DNA from: Polytrichum commune
Taxonomy: Eukaryota > Streptophyta > Polytrichopsida > Polytrichales > Polytrichaceae
Direction of reading: 5' to 3'
DNA: 64,000 nt
NCBI GenBank assembly: GCA_950295325.1
Contig: OX485805.1
Coordinates: forward strand, 48,262,758-48,326,757
Shown: piece after piece, positions 10,448 through 21,630 of the stretch
Numbering within the stretch: the stretch's first letter is position 1
How the letters are laid out: each line of letters starts with the position of its first letter
The notes under the pieces: model-generated
What the model was told of the DNA's origin: nothing
Database searches by the model: none
What the model saw: the letters and a program-made list of their open reading frames with translations, nothing else
Translations under genes and position numbers: made by a program

Positions 10448-11423
10448 GGGCCTGTTTAGACTTGGGGTCAAGGCCATTGTGAACGAAGGCCAATATGTCC
10501 CATGTGGCATGCAAATGGGCCCCCAAGGTCATTAATAAGGGGCGGTTTACACTATGGACCATGAAGTCGTCCCACGTAAGAGGCCTATTTTGTGTGGGAC
10601 GACTTCATGGGACGACTTCCATGGTCCGAGTTACTAAAATATTAGTTTTCATGGTTCATGGGCCCTTCACTAGGTGTAAACTGAATGTGGACCATGAAGA
10701 ATGACCATGCACCAAAAAGGCTTAAAACGGCATTTTTCTGACATGGGCCCTTGCTCTTTTTCCCGGACCACCTCTTTTGCTTGTCCCAACGGAAAACCCG
10801 TTGGACCATGGCAGTGGATAGAGTAGGCTTAAAAAATAATATTTTGTGGACCTCAACCTCCGTGGTCACTCTGCCATTTTTTCCTTGGTGTAAACCCAAG
10901 TCATCCCGGGACGACTTCAACGTCCAATCACATCGCTTAGACGGCTGTGGGACGACTTCATGGTCCATAGTGTAAACCGCCCCTAAGAAAGTAACCTAAC
11001 TCCATTCATTGCTTTCATGTGTAAACCTATTTAGGTGGGGTTGGGGCCATTTGGAGGTTGCAATTATGAGAGGGTTATGAGAGGTTCCAACGTACTCATG
11101 AACTATTCTATGGATAATGATTAAAGTATAATAAATTTAGAATGTCTCCCCTTCTATTCAATGCTCAAAGAATAAACTACTACAAGCAAATAAAAGCTCT
11201 GACAATGGCCTCAACTAGAGGGAAAGAGTCCACAAGGTTGGGAGCTCTCTTTTCCAAGGCTTGAGGCCATTGTCATGATGAATAAAATAGTTTATTTGTT
11301 AATTGGCCCCAACTCATGATGTAAACTTGAAGAGGCGAGTCCCAACCTCTCTACCAATGAGAGGAGTGGATTTCTTTCACCCCAACCCATTTTTGAGCCT
11401 TGACTCCAAGTCTAAACCGGCCC
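10448..11423. mobile_element. Tourist-like MITE, outer element of a nested pair
   Basis: Terminal inverted repeats are GGGCCTGTTTAGACTTGGGG at 10448 and its near-inverse ending CTAAACCGGCCC at 11423, about 27 bp with a few mismatches. It is flanked by TCA on both sides (10445-10447 and 11424-11426). A GGGCC start with a 3-bp duplication is typical of PIF/Harbinger MITEs, although TCA departs from the usual TWA. A second MITE sits inside it at 10539-10983; without it this element is about 530 bp. Confidence 0.75.
10539..10983. mobile_element. Tourist-like MITE, inner (nested) element, 445 bp
   Basis: About 37-bp inverted repeats begin GGGGCGGTTTACACTATGG at 10539 and end with the exact inverse at 10983. 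The target duplication is TAA (10536-10538 and 10984-10986), the PIF/Harbinger preference. Further inverted copies of GGGACGACTTCATGG occur just inside both ends. It is inserted in the outer MITE at 10448-11423, so it is the younger of the two. Confidence 0.85.
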
Positions 11424-11426
11424 TCA

Positions 11427-14400
11427 TTTTGTCTAAGTTCGAACAACTTCTAGTCGTCTAGCCTACCGGGCCACCCATCTACTAGTTAGAGTATATGACC
11501 CATTACTCCCCTTCATACTACCACCACTAGTTCCCCCCCTCCTAGCCTACTTACGTGGCTACCTTATCGTAACAACTCTAGTAGTGCTTTAAGACGGGTG
11601 AGAGGTAGGCCTCCCAATACTACCATTTCTTACACATGATAGTTGGGTTATCCTATTTGATAATACCTTGTTGATTTTCTAGGTCCGACCATGGTAGTAT
11701 AAATTCCTTGCCGGTTTTCCCTTGATCCTATTCTATTTCCAAGTCTTGCTCTTAACTACTCCATACCCTTGCTAGGTTATGCATTATGAAGCCAACATAC
11801 TAGAGTCTCGTCTACCTACTCCGTTCCTTTACTACTACTAGATATCATTCAAGGCAAAGACAATGCTCTACCCAATACAAGACATTTAACAAAACCATAC
11901 ACCCTTCTTCTTTTTTGATACACATACTTCAAGAAGTTCAACACACCCTTCAAAATGGTGACCTAATCAACACCTTCGTAAAAAATTGGGTCACACTAAA
12001 CACTATTCAATTCATCCCCCTAAAATGGTCATCCCTACATTTATCTCAACTCCCTACTTCTAGTCCTACCCACGCCTTCAACAATGGTTATTAGGCCAAG
12101 GTTCCATGAACCTCCTCTCTTATCCTTCTCCAATATTCCTTTTGGCTAACCCTTATCCATGCTTATTTAATTCCAGTTTTAAGGTTATTTTAAAAAGGTC
12201 ACTTCTACCTACCATTAACAAGGAGATATGTATTTAGCGTGGGTGGGAAAGGAATGTGGCAATCATAAAATTCAATATGAGAAGTGAACTCCTAGAGAGA
12301 TTTTGTGACATATAATAATGTAGTGTACCTCATGGAATTTGATTCTCATTGGTCAAAGATTTTGTGAACATCATGGAACAAAAAGCCCTTACCCAATAAC
12401 ATCATTACCTAAAAGTTTTGTGCACATGCAACGTGAGCGGAGTTGATGGCTCATGATGTTATTTAGGATACAAGAGGTGTTGGGTTTGAATCTTGTTGTC
12501 GTCCATTTCCCATGCTAGCGTCCTACACACCTTGAACCTTGTTGGGCCTATCTACTATGTAGGTATTTTTCAAATATTAAAAAAATACATCAAAATTGAC
12601 CGTAATAAAATTAAAATTAAAATTAATGTAAATAATTTACCATACAAAATATATTGTTACATAAAGTTTATAAGGGAGACCAAAAGGAAGCTCATACCTA
12701 CAAGTGGAGTGTTAATCTTACCTTTCAATTACTAATTGGTTGTAGACATTAAGAAATAAAAGGGTAATTCTATAGTTTGTTGGGAATAATTGTATTGGTA
12801 AGGGAAAGATAAGTTTACCCTGAGGCTATAAAGTAGTAAATGGAATAACATGAATATAGCTTATCTTTTTCTACCTTCTTTCTAATTGACGTTAATTGTT
12901 ATGAAGTTTACTACCACATATTATAAGGCTAAAGGAAGGAAGTAAGACCATGGACTTTTAGCATGAATTGTGGTATGGCCTGTTGAGTGATGGAATGGAT
13001 ATTTAACACCTATGATTGAGGTCGAAATAAAGACCATTGTCTGACAACATAATTAAAACAAGAATTACTCAAAGGATATTGAAATCCTTAGAAAGGTGCT
13101 TGAAAATCCAATTCAATTTACATTAAAAGGGCTAATTAATATGAGACGATTGCTTACACCAAAGTGCCCTTGGCTTTCATGAAGAGACAAACAAAAAAGT
13201 GGAATACTTTATGCAAGACTATTGACAATGGTCATGCATATGCTTGTGCATTGCACAAGGTCCGAATCAAATGAAGTCATAGCCTGACTATTGTCAAGGG
13301 AATTAACGTGAGATGAGTGATTGTCACAAATGCATCTATTATTAATGAAAGACTTTCAAATCTCTATTCTTGAAGAAGTGCATAAAGTATTAATCATAAT
13401 CCCAAATAACCTAAAATAACTCCATGTTTGCCCTAACTTAGCTTGTAGTTAGGATTTTGCTATGACTTAAAACAACAAACCCAAAGAACTAAGTCTCAAG
13501 GAAGAATGAGATAGTGTTTATAAGGGTCAATGTCACATTAGATTTAGGATTACAATAACAATCTAAGACTTTTCCTTTTCCATTCCTTCTTTATTATGCT
13601 CATTCTTCACTCTTATGGTTCATTTGTGCTTTCTCTGTCTTGAATGATTCCATCCTATCTTAAAGGAATTCTCTATCACTCTATGTCTTTGACCTATTTT
13701 AGTCGTGAAGCTCAAAAGCTTGGCAAGTGGTCAATGACAATTTGTCAGGACATAGTCCGGGGTAATGTCTTTTTATAACCACATAATCTTGAAAATGCCA
13801 TGAACAAAACTTGCAACGTTCTTTAATTAACTTCTTGTTAACAACTTACAATCATCATGCATGTCTTCCCATAACTCAAGTCATCACCTTCGTCTTCAAT
13901 CATATGGTGACTCATCTCAAGCAATCATCCACTTGTTAATACAAAATCAATACATCAACATCTAGGCTATATCCTCTATTTAGGCTTTATTATGTTTTAA
14001 CTAATGATAACATATAAATGGTAAAGTCTTACTCCAACAGGGTAATCTCTCCTTCTCGGGAAGGTAGCGTCTTGGAATCCTATAGCTTGCCCCTAGTCCT
14101 TCCATGTCCTGCATAGACGATTAGCCTATCTCTCTCTCTCTCTCCAAGCCTCTCTCTCAACTCTTGGCTAATAGCCAATGGGGTATCGGCACTTGCCTAG
14201 GCTATGGCCTCGCAATATCTCTATGTCCTTCTCTCTATGTAAAGGCTATCTCCCTCTTGAACGGCTACTAGTCATCACTCACGGTTCTCTCAACCCTCTC
14301 TCGAGACTATAGCCCTCATTTCTCCTCACTTGGCCAATTGCCTTGCACTCACTGCTCTCGGCTAATTACCTAAGTCTAAGCTTATTGCTCACTAAGTTCA

Positions 14401-16399
14401 CTCATGACTTGCCTTATTTCCGACAAGCTAATGTCATCCATCAAGTCCCTTCTCGGATTAATTGCTTCGCCACTTTCTGGCTCATTATCAGATTATTGCC
14501 TCACACTTCTTTCAACTCAACACAACCTTTTACCCTCAGTTAGGCACTCATCATCTTTAGGCTCTTCCTATGACTGAATGTATCTTGGCCAATGGCTCTT
14601 TCATATACCTCTCTGTTTAATTCATGTTGACTCATTCCAATATAAGCTCTACACAAGCCTACTTGCCTGAACTCAACTTACATTCATTGTATCATACTAC
14701 TTGCTTAATTCAACTCCGAAGACCGCACTCACATAAAAATAAGATAACACACTTCAACAATTCTCTTTCACTCTCAAGACACACAATTGTACATCACATC
14801 TTCGTCCACTTCTTTCTCATTAACGATATATAAATTCCAAGTTTCAAAGTCCGATTCCTACGGCTTTGTCTTCTACTTCTACGACCTCAAGCATCTCACT
14901 TGGATCTAGCCTATGGCCGAACTCAATCACTAAGTTTTAGTCTTTCTATGTCTATTGCTACAACTACTTGAGACTATGTAAGATTTCTATAATATGGAAA
15001 TAGCATGTCTCAATCGTCTCCCACCTCCTCCTTATTGTGTCGAGGAAGGAGAGGAGTCGGTTAGGCCCTATAACCACTTCCTAACGGCAATTGCCTTCAC
15101 CTTCAGCTTTGGATGACTTCCAACCGCCAATTGCCGGATGAAAGACGTCAAACTTCAAGATTAGCCCAATTCGGCCAGGCTATGGCCAAGAAAATGGTTT
15201 TACATAGCTTCTCTAAAGAAACCTACATGATGCCAAAATCACCTCTTAAGTCTTCCTTGGGTGTTTCCCTAGGGTTTTTTTTCCTATCCAAATTCTGACC
15301 TACATGCATGGTTTGAATTTTCAACCCTTTAACTTCTAGAGACAATTGAGTGAGAGCTAAAGAAGACATTTGGATGAAGGCTATTGAAAGGGGATGCATA
15401 GATTTTACTAAACTTCGTACACTAATAACTATTTAAGATTATGTAGTATTTTACCAAGCAAAATCATTTATGTTCTATAATGTCCGAACAACCTATTGAA
15501 ACTTTTCTTAGTAAAAATTAAACTTTAAGTAAGGCTTTATTGCACTGCACAACTCCAAACAATAACATGTACTGATTGGGACAATCAATGTAGCATGAAT
15601 AATGTTTCTACTTGCACTTCTTCTCACAAAAACCTTACTACGACTGGATGTTATCCATAACAATGTACACATAAATGTTCACAAGCCTTGCAACCAAGGC
15701 CGACTGTCATCCATTTGCATCCAAATATGTTTTTTTTTTTTGGCACAAATTGAAAATTCAAGTGCAAGAGAGTAAGCAAAATACAACCAAAACGGGCGAA
15801 GCAGTGCAACCCGAGTGGAGATCAAGAAAGAGTGCCCATTTGTGGCCTAACCTTCCAAGTGACAACTAAATTACTCCGGGTCACAATAAGGCCTTTGACC
15901 ATCCAAATATGTTTGGAATAAAAAAATATGAGAATTTATTAACACGTGAAATTTGAAAAACAACTCAATCATAAACTACAACAATTTTACTATAAAAGAT
16001 TTTAATATATCAAAACTAAATGTACCTATGCAAATTCCAAGGAAGGTTGAACTACTTGTACTTATGAGGGATATATACTAAGATTATTTTATTGTATTTC
16101 TTTATTTAACTTGGTCCAAATGGTGACTTAGATTCATCGCCAAGAAAAGTACAAGCTAGTACACTATGTGATATTCCTTGTTGTGATCGTTTGAGTGGTT
16201 TCTTGGTGTTTGGTTGCAACCGGCTCCTTGTGGGCTATTATTGAGCCTTCCGCTAGATTGGTGGTTTTTTAGTTTACCGTTCTGTGAATCATTCAACACA
16301 TTATGTGCCAGGGTAATATATATAGAGAACCCACACTCTATGTTGAATGTCTCAGAGCTTTCATGATTTGTATATCCTCAAGTTTTCCCCTCAACGATG
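11427..16399. other. Gene-free stretch of about 5 kb
   Basis: AT-rich, with no open frame that shows family resemblance. It contains a CT microsatellite at about 14130-14155, a poly-T run near 15730 and loosely repetitive pyrimidine-rich sequence at 14.0-15.1 kb. A short block around 12490-12545 (TTGGGTTTGAATCTTGTTG) superficially resembles a tRNA T-arm but has no cloverleaf around it. I see no clear mobile-element ends. Confidence 0.5.
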
Positions 16400-16527
16400 T
16401 GACTATTTTCTTTATAATCTTCAATGAAGTGAAGTTGATTTTAGACTCCGAAATGCCAAAAGGCTAATGGGATTGAAAATACATAAGGATGGTTTTAAAC
16501 TAGTTAATTTCTTAGAGTGGCAGAGTG
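16400..16527 (-). pseudogene. LINE reverse-transcriptase tail, 3' piece, cut off by the MULE
   Basis: Read on the minus strand, this continues the reverse-transcriptase tail found at 21360-21630 across the MULE: after the 9-bp target site it reads LPHSATLRN and then a stop. The same 3' sequence (GCTAATGGGATTGAAA and TGGTTTTAAAC blocks) follows the two sister copies near 46.95 and 47.5 kb. It is therefore the terminal part of the same unit, separated by 4.8 kb of inserted DNA. Confidence 0.65.
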
Positions 16528-16536
16528 GGGTAACCT
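16528..16536. other. 9-bp target-site duplication (left) of the MULE
   Basis: GGGTAACCT at 16528-16536 is repeated exactly at 21351-21359 on the other side of the element. The uninterrupted sister copy near 47.0 kb has related sequence at the equivalent position (GTGGTAGCCTCTGTGAGA), showing what the empty site looked like. Confidence 0.85.
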
Positions 16537-16904
16537 GGGGCTGCCTAAATACCCCCGACGAGCGTTGCAGCTGTCAGGGCGGCGGGCAAGGGCAGCCCCC
16601 AAAAAGCCAGAGGTTCGGACACCCGACCCTGGCCTAATCCCCCGACCCTGTCCACCCGGTGTCCAGCCTGGACAGATGCCCGGTTTTCCGGCCGGCTTCC
16701 AGCCCGGCTGCCCGCCCCGCCCTCCACCTGGCCACCCTCCACCTTTACTAGTGCACCCGCCTTTCATTTGAATTTTTTTGGTTTTACTTTGCTCATGGCT
16801 ATTGCAATGATGTGAGGAGCTTTGGTGTGGTTGTCAAGAACATGGCGGCGGCCATGCATATACACTAGATCTTGGTTCTGAGGTTGTAGGACAGGGCGCT
16901 GCTC

Positions 16905-17535
16905 TAAAAAATGGAATGGATCTATGAGAGGGACACAATTTCATGGCATCCGGCCAAGCACATGAACCACATCTTGGATCTGAGGGCGATGGACATGGCG
17001 TTTTTTGTTTAGGGTTTTATTGGATCCAAGAGAGGGAGACAATTTCGTGGTGGCAGCGAAGCCCATGGACTGGATCTTGGATCTGAGGGCGATGGACAAG
17101 GCGTTTTTGGTTTAGGGTTGCAATGGATCCAAGAGAGGGGAACATTTTCATGGCAGTGGCGGAACACATGAATTGGATTTTGGATTTGAGGGCGATGGAC
17201 AAGGCGTTGCTAGTTTAGGGTTGCAATGGATCTAAGAGAAGGATACAATTTCATGGTATGCGACCAAGCACGTGGACTGAATCTTGGATGTGAGGGCGAT
17301 GGACCGGGCGTTTAGGGTTTAGGGTTGCAATGGATCAGAGAGAGGGGCACAATTTCATGGCATGCAGCCAAGCTCATGGACCAGATCTTGTGTTTCAGGG
17401 CGTAGGATAGGGCGTTGATCCCCTGAATGCAATGGATCCAAGAGAGGAAAACAATCTCATAACATGCGGCCAAGCATATGGACCAGATCTTGTGTTTCAG
17501 GGCGTAGGACAAGGCGATGATCCACTGAATGCAAT
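16905..17535 (+). repeat. Subterminal ~104-bp tandem array with TTTAGGG motif (left arm)
   Basis: About six units follow the pattern ATGGATC(C/T)AAGAGAGGG, ACAATTTCATGGCA, CCAAGCACATGGACC, GATCTTGGATCTGAGGGCG, ATGGACAAGGCGTT, TTTAGGGTT. One unit has TTTAGGGTTTAGGGTT at 17308-17324, two consecutive plant-type telomere heptamers. The array is inverted relative to that in the right arm, so each arm can pair with the other. Confidence 0.8.
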
Positions 17536-19130
17536 GGACGGAAATGAGGGAAATCCTTTAAGAATATGGAATTTTGGAGGTGACCCTGAACTTGCACATG
17601 AGCGATCTACAGTCCATGGACACAGTGGCTACAATGCATATGCAATGGATCTTGGACAGGAGATGATGCAAACACTTCGGAATTTGATTTCATGGCTACT
17701 CACAGACCTGGACAATGACCACTTGGAGGACATTTAGTAGATCACAACGTCAACCATGAAAGCCATGCATCTCACCTGAATACGAATGATGCAGATTTGA
17801 ATACGCCAGAGTTTGTTTCTGTGATGGAAGTACAAACTTCAGTCCAAGAGAAGAAGATCCGTCCGTCATGGAGGAATTTGTACCAGAGAGTCCTGGCATC
17901 TGTCCAAGTACCACCCCCTGGCCCTTTTGATAGGACAAATTTAAAGTGGGAGGCCAAGTCCAATCACGGCAATGGTAACATAAAGGATACCCAGAAGGCT
18001 ACAATTCATTGGGCTCGGCTAGATGATTTTTTGGAAGGAGAAATGTCAACCCGGCAGTTCTCTTACATTTTTCATGAGGAATCTAGGCAATGCATAAAGA
18101 GACAAGACAAGAAGCAAGTACGTGCCGAATCTGCAATTAAGGAGATCAGGTAACGATTCTTGCGTTTTTTTTAGGTGTTTTGGGTTTAGGGTTTAAACAT
18201 GTAATGAAATTTTCATTTATCCCCTTCGAATGTAACTATGAGACGTGTCCTCCAATGTAGTTATCGGTGCCAGTATGGGCCAATGGACTACACTAGACAA
18301 TACAAGGTAGAGGTCCAGAAGGTGTTTGCACATCTGCTATTGGAGAAAAAAATCAACATCTCATCGAGAAGCATTACAGAGGGCGCAAAAACTTGTAGAA
18401 AAGGCTCAGAAGGACGCAACATCAAACCACAATGTCGGAAGAAAGGAAGGACAGAGGCTATTCCAGATCTCAATGAAGACGATCCTGATGAGGATCTCCA
18501 GGATCAAGCCAGGGTGCAAGATGCACAGGCCAAGCTCCTTCAGGCACAAACCCTCATCCAAGCATCTACGAAGCCTAAGAGGAAAACTAGGGTTGGTAAG
18601 ATCCAGGCTGGAATGCCCATCAAGAGAGGATGTCAATGTAATTTTGTTGCCAAACAATTACTTCTAGATGAATCTCTTTGCACAATTCATTTTCATTGCA
18701 TGACACATACTAATAAGGACGGAAAGCCCTGTCATGGCACTGAGTTTGGAAGGCAGCGGGCTGGCTTATCGGATCGTTTGTCCACGACAACAAAACAATG
18801 GATAGTTGATACACTTAGATCTCGGAAGTCGTCTGCTCATGTTATGGCAAAGCACAAGTCTGTGATCATGCAAGGTGCCCTAAGTAACTTACCCGCAACT
18901 AGGGACATTTTTATTATACCAGCTGATGTGTGTAACATAGCCAATAAGCTTGCCAAAGAGCTTTGGGACAAACATCCACGGGATGCCATGAGTGTAAGGA
19001 TGTGGACAGACGAAAATCCAGATTGCTTCTATCATTACTAAGAATATGGTAATTTGGAATTGAATGATCCACCCCCGCTTGAGGATGACCCCTTATGCGT
19101 GGCCATTCAACGGAGTGACAACTTCAAATG
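17432..19130 (+). pseudogene. Degenerate MULE transposase, N-terminal half
   Basis: The MULE core encodes a broken protein. One frame (17432-17737) reads to …DLDNDHLEDI and stops; the adjacent frame picks up at …HLVDHNVNHES and runs through 18149, which implies one frameshift. A GT-AG intron (18150-18260) fits the phase and joins …SAIKEI to SYRCQYGPMDYTRQ. The third piece runs to 19041 and contains a Cys/His-rich block (KRGCQCNFVAK … FHCMTHTNKDG), like the zinc-binding FAR1/MULE N-terminal domain, then RMWTDENPDCFYHY, which resembles the segment just before the DDE core of MULE/FAR1 proteins. A TAA interrupts at 19039; the same frame continues EYGNLELNDPPP, and an adjacent frame retains QLQMMV after a Trp-to-stop change. 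The catalytic DDE and SWIM regions are missing. The family call rests on these motifs plus the element's ends. Confidence 0.65.
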
Positions 19131-19829
19131 ATGGTGCCTAGGCCAGAAGCGTCATTTATTTCTCCCCTGTCATTTGAAATTGGTTATGGTCCTAGGAATT
19201 TGCGGAGATTCAAAAGTTGTATAGACACAAGTTGAAAAAAGACTAACATCCGGACTAGGAAACCAAGATTGTAGAAACATTGTGTTCATTGTTGTCAGGC
19301 CGGTGAATATAGAAAAAAAAACAAGTTAAAACATGCCTGGACATAATAGGATATAACATGACATGTTAAGGCAGGCTATGACAACATAGGATAGAATAGG
19401 GCATGATATCACTGGATTCCATGGCATACCGTGATAATACAAGATTTACTACATATGATTACACAAAACTATATACCTGTCATAAACCTCACAATTTATT
19501 ACAATCGTAGTTCAAACATATGTAAAAACTATCACTAGCATGGTAAAAATGCGTCCACCACTGTCACATCAAAATGATCCTCTTATTCTAAACCCTCCTC
19601 GCAATGTGATTCATCCTCCACAGCCTGTCCTGCACTGACTTGCACAACTTCAGCAGCTGACCCTGCAAGCTGGCCACCCATACACTTTACGTTTGGTGGA
19701 TCAAACATGCATCGAACTTGGGATGCCTTGAAGTTATTAAGGCCGTCAAAACCCCCGGCTTGTATCCAAGAGCAGAACCTATCCTGGCAAGCACTCACAC
19801 TCGTTGTGCGCATTGCATTCAATGGACCA

Positions 19830-20705
19830 ACGCCATGTCCTACGCCTAAAATACAAGATTTGGTGCATATGCTTGGCCGCATGTTATGAGATTGTTTCCC
19901 TCTCTTGGATTCATTGCATCAGCGCCCTGTCCTACACCCTAAAATCTAAGATTTGGTCCAAATGTTTGGCCACATGCCATGAAACCGTGTCCCTCTCTTT
20001 GATCCATTGCAACCCTAAACCCTAAGCGCCTTGTCCATCGTCCTCATATCCAATATCTGGTCCACGTGCTTGGCCGCATGCCATGAAATTGTGTCATTCT
20101 CTTAGATCCATTGCAGCCCTAAATCAGCAACGCCCTATCCATCGCGCTCAGATCCAAGATCTATCTATGTGCTTGGCTGCATGCCATGAAATTGTATCCC
20201 TCTCTTTTATCCATTGCAACCCTAAACCCTAAATGCCATGTCCATCGCCCTCAGATCCAAGATCTGGTCCATGTGCTTGGCCGCATGCTATGAAATTGTG
20301 TCCCTCTCTTTGATCCATTGCAACCCTAAACCAAAAATGCCTTGTCCATCGCCCTCACATCCAAGATTCAGTCCACGTGCTTGGTCGCATACCATGAAAT
20401 TGTATCCTTCTCTTAGATCCATTGCAACCCTAAACTAGCAACGCCTTGTCCATCGCCCTCAAATCCAAAATCCAATTCATGTGTTCCGCCACTGCCATGA
20501 AAATGTCCCCTCTCTTGGATCCATTGCAATCCTAAACCAAAAACGCCTTGTCCATTGCCCTCAGATCCAAGATCCAATCCATGGGCTTCGCTACCACCAC
20601 GAAATTGTCTCCCTCTCTTGGATCCATTAAAACCCTAAACAAAAAACGCCATGTCCATCGCCCTCAAATCCAAGATGTGGTTCATGTGCTTGGCCGGATG
20701 CCATG
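19830..20705 (-). repeat. Subterminal ~104-bp tandem array (right arm)
   Basis: Inverted counterpart of the left-arm array, with about eight units carrying CCATTGCAACCCTAAACC, CGCCCTCA(G/A)ATCCAAGATC and GCATGCCATGAAATTGTG. AACCCTAAACCCTAA (plant-type telomeric, reverse orientation) occurs near 20010-20030 and 20217-20232. It has more units than the left arm, so unequal exchange or slippage has acted since the arms were equal. Confidence 0.8.
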
Positions 20706-21088
20706 AAATTGTGTCCCTCTCATGGATCCATTCCATTTTTTGGAGCAGCGCCCTGTCCTACAACCTCAGAACCAAGATCTAGTGCATATGCATGGCCGCC
20801 GCCATGTTCTTGACAACCACACCAAAACTCCTCACATCATTGCAACAGCCATGAGCAAAGCAAAACCAAAAAAAATCAAATGAAAGGCGGGTGCACTAAA
20901 TTGTGTCCCTCTCATGGATCCATTTTATTTTTTGGAGCAGCGCCCTGTCCTACAACCTCAGAACCCAGATCTAGTGCATATATGGCCACCGCCATGTTCT
21001 TGACAACCACACCAAAGCTCCTCACATCATTGCAACAGCCATGAACAAAGCAAAACCAAAAAAATTCAAATGAAAGGCGGGTGCACTA
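20706..21088. repeat. 192-bp tandem duplication in the right MULE arm
   Basis: Two adjacent copies (20706-20897 and 20898-21088) both run from AAATTGTGTCCCTCTCATGG to GAAAGGCGGGTGCACTA and differ at only a handful of positions. The left arm has this block once (about 16750-16940, inverted), so the duplication arose in the right arm. Confidence 0.85.
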
Positions 21089-21359
21089 GTAAAGGTGGAG
21101 GGTAGCTAGGTGCTAGGTGGAGGCTGGCCAGGTGGAGGGCGGGGCGGGCAGCCAGGCTGGAAGCCGGCCGGAAAACCGGGCGTCTGTCCAGGCTGGAGGC
21201 CGGGCTGGACTCCGGGTGGACAGGGTCAGGGGATTAGGCTAGGGTCGAGCCAGGCCAGGGTCGGGTGTCCGAACCTCTGGTTTTTTTGGGGCTGCCCTTG
21301 CCCGCCGCCCTGACAGCTGCAACGCTCGTTGGGGGTATTTAGGCAACCCCGGGTAACCT

Positions 21360-21630
21360 CCGTGAGACAGAGACTAATGCCAACTTGATGATCCGATTGG
21401 AAGAAAGACTTGGGACTCCCTAATATTGCATTCTGAAATATTGATGGAAATTTATCTAAAATGGCAGGGTTATATAAGGGGCACTCTGAAATAAAGTGTG
21501 CCTCGTTTTCAACTGCATTGTAAGAGCGAAAGTGACATAGTTTATTATCTCTAGAGATAGATATAGTCAAGCACTGTCCAATTTCAATGGACAATACACA
21601 TTGCTGAAGAAGGCCTTTAGAAAGAGGCAC
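21360..21630 (-). pseudogene. LINE-type reverse transcriptase C-terminal tail (copy 1)
   Basis: The minus-strand frame reads …RDNKLCHFRSYNAVENEAHF then ISECPLYNP…DKFPSIFQNAILGS. This is the C-terminal Cys/His region (C-x-x-C … ENE-x-HF … CP-x-Y) that ends many non-LTR retrotransposon polymerases; here the second Cys is replaced by Arg. Two related copies lie at 46940-47225 and 47460-48060. The polymerase and endonuclease domains are absent. The MULE entered this tail, and the last residues continue at 16400-16527. Confidence 0.6.

Larger units (their letters stand above)
16537..21350 (+). mobile_element. Mutator-like element (MULE) with >1-kb terminal inverted repeats, 4.8 kb
   Basis: Ends GGGGCTGCCTAAATACCCCC (left) and its inverse …GGGGGTATTTAGGCAACCCC (right) are flanked by the perfect 9-bp duplication GGGTAACCT. 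Each terminal inverted repeat has a GC-rich outer part of about 220 bp, then about 160 bp of unique sequence (TTTGGTTTTACTTTGCTCATGGC on the left), then an array of roughly 100-bp subrepeats. The right arm (about 19820-21350) is longer than the left (16537 to about 17530) because of extra subrepeats and a 192-bp tandem duplication. The core carries a damaged transposase gene. Arms remain highly similar, indicating a fairly recent insertion. Confidence 0.88.

Noticed and set aside
12480-12550. tRNA-like TTGGGTTTGAATCTTG
   Set aside because: Only a T-arm-like string; no acceptor, D or anticodon stem can be built around it.
16504-16771. Gly/Pro-rich small proteins on both strands at the MULE left end
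   Set aside because: They are readings of the GC-rich terminal inverted repeat; the same appears in the right arm (21110-21313).
18238-18258. ATG at 18238 as the start of a separate gene
   Set aside because: The codons before 18261 lie in a phase-compatible GT-AG intron, and the protein upstream continues the same transposase; it is an internal part of the MULE pseudogene.
16905-20705. Interstitial telomere tract or chromosome-end fusion
   Set aside because: The TTTAGGG motifs are one or two units per ~104-bp subrepeat inside a transposon with its own ends and target duplication, not a tandem telomeric tract.
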